Program-made: the position numbers and the translations under genes
The notes under the pieces: generated by a model
The model's input: the letters and a program-made list of their open reading frames with translations, nothing else
What the model was told of the DNA's origin: nothing
The model's database searches: none
DNA from: Hyposmocoma kahamanoa
Taxonomy: Eukaryota > Arthropoda > Insecta > Lepidoptera > Cosmopterigidae
Length of the DNA: 64,000 nt
Direction: 5' to 3'
NCBI RefSeq assembly: GCF_003589595.1
Contig: NW_020653774.1
Location: 809,846-873,845, forward strand
Shown: positions 63,436 through 64,000 of the stretch, one piece after another
Position numbering within the stretch: the stretch's first letter is position 1
Layout of the letters: every line of letters starts with the position of its first letter

Positions 63436-63818
63436 TAGAATAATAACGCATAGAAACCTAGTCCGCACACGCTAAGTGAGGCAAATTGAAGCGCTCCCAA
63501 AGGGCCTACACGAGCGGGCGGGCCGTTAGTGCTCAAGGTCAACTTGCACCGCGAACAGCTCCGGAATTTTAGCTAAAAATGACGAAATGTGCGGTAAATG
63601 AGTGTAAAAATACGTCAGACAAACATAAAATAGATACTAACATCACATTCCACAAGGAAGTAACGCGTTTCAACTTGTATTTTTATATAAATATTCACTA
63701 ACACCGAAAATTAACCTACTACTAAAACTAGCCTACCTACATGAATTTTATTTGATTTTTGCCTCACTTGTGACAGTTCGTTTGATATGAAACTATTATT
63801 CTATACGTTATTATTCTA
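63436..63818. mobile_element. THAP-bearing MITE, copy 2
   Basis: Inverted ends TAGAATAATAACGCATAGAA / TTCTATACGTTATTATTCTA; 383 bp, nearly identical to copy 1 at 50851. Confidence 0.8.
63579..63701 (+). pseudogene. THAP zinc-finger N-terminus inside the MITE
   Basis: The 40-codon frame MTKCAVNECKNTSDKHK then ITFHKE has the C-x4-C start and the F-H of a THAP finger, the DNA-binding domain of P-element-type transposases. It lacks the later cysteine, histidine and AVPTIF-type end, so it is a fragment. It may be an exon ending near HKE (GAA|GTAACG). Confidence 0.55.
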
Positions 63819-64000
63819 AGCCCTCTACCTCGATACTTTTTTTTTAAATCACACGTGTTTTGAGGTTAGACAATAGACGTAAAATTCTGAAACATATATA
63901 CATACTTAAAACGCGTTTGAAAAAAAATGGTCTAAATTAACAGAGTTTCCCTTGCAGGCTGAAGAGCTTTAATGACGTCAACACCCCTGCCTCATCCCCT

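Overview
This window looks like moth or butterfly (Lepidoptera) nuclear DNA. It is AT-rich, its genes are split by GT-AG introns, and it is dense with transposon remnants and tRNA-headed SINEs with familiar lepidopteran ends. It also carries C-type lectin exons of the lepidopteran immulectin type, with the linker motif NECGTVD between two lectin domains. No bacterial-style operons, CRISPR arrays, rRNA genes or credible tRNA genes were seen. All splice models below were read by eye from splice sites and codon phase. None has transcript support.

Host genes. (1) A plus-strand gene for an unrecognised, cysteine-rich protein has phase-compatible exons at 1.5, 2.0, 4.0, 46.3, 48.9 and 50.5 kb, which implies a roughly 42 kb intron. 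(2) Inside that intron, on the minus strand, lies a six-exon lectin gene (20,916 down to 11,723). It has a TATA box, a signal peptide exon, two lectin-like domains and a hydrophobic C-terminus like a GPI-anchor signal. A broken partial copy of the same gene lies at 7.1-7.9 kb. (3) A second minus-strand lectin gene (58,587 down to 54,548) encodes a signal peptide, one lectin-like domain, a long Asn/Thr/Ser-rich stalk with about 30 N-glycosylation sequons, a transmembrane helix and a short cytoplasmic tail. (4) An extra signal-peptide exon with its own TATA box lies at 62.2-62.6 kb and has no matching lectin exons of its own in the window. Both lectins lack the usual EPN/QPD and WND calcium-site motifs and look membrane-tethered, unlike the usual secreted immulectins.

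Mobile DNA fills most of the rest. A Ty3/gypsy element (23,562-26,572) sits inside a 5'-truncated LINE with a clear GCAAC target duplication; an assembly gap of 10 Ns hides its gag region and most of its 5' LTR. A mariner (28,266-31,475) is interrupted by an opposite-strand LINE, which appears to be interrupted by another LINE. A P-element-like transposase (40.2-42.5 kb) carries one stop and one frameshift. Penelope-like remnants, Tc1 and mariner fragments, several LINE 3' ends, at least five MITE families (one carrying a THAP-type zinc-finger start) and several SINE families make up the remainder. Large spacers between them hold nothing I can support as a gene.
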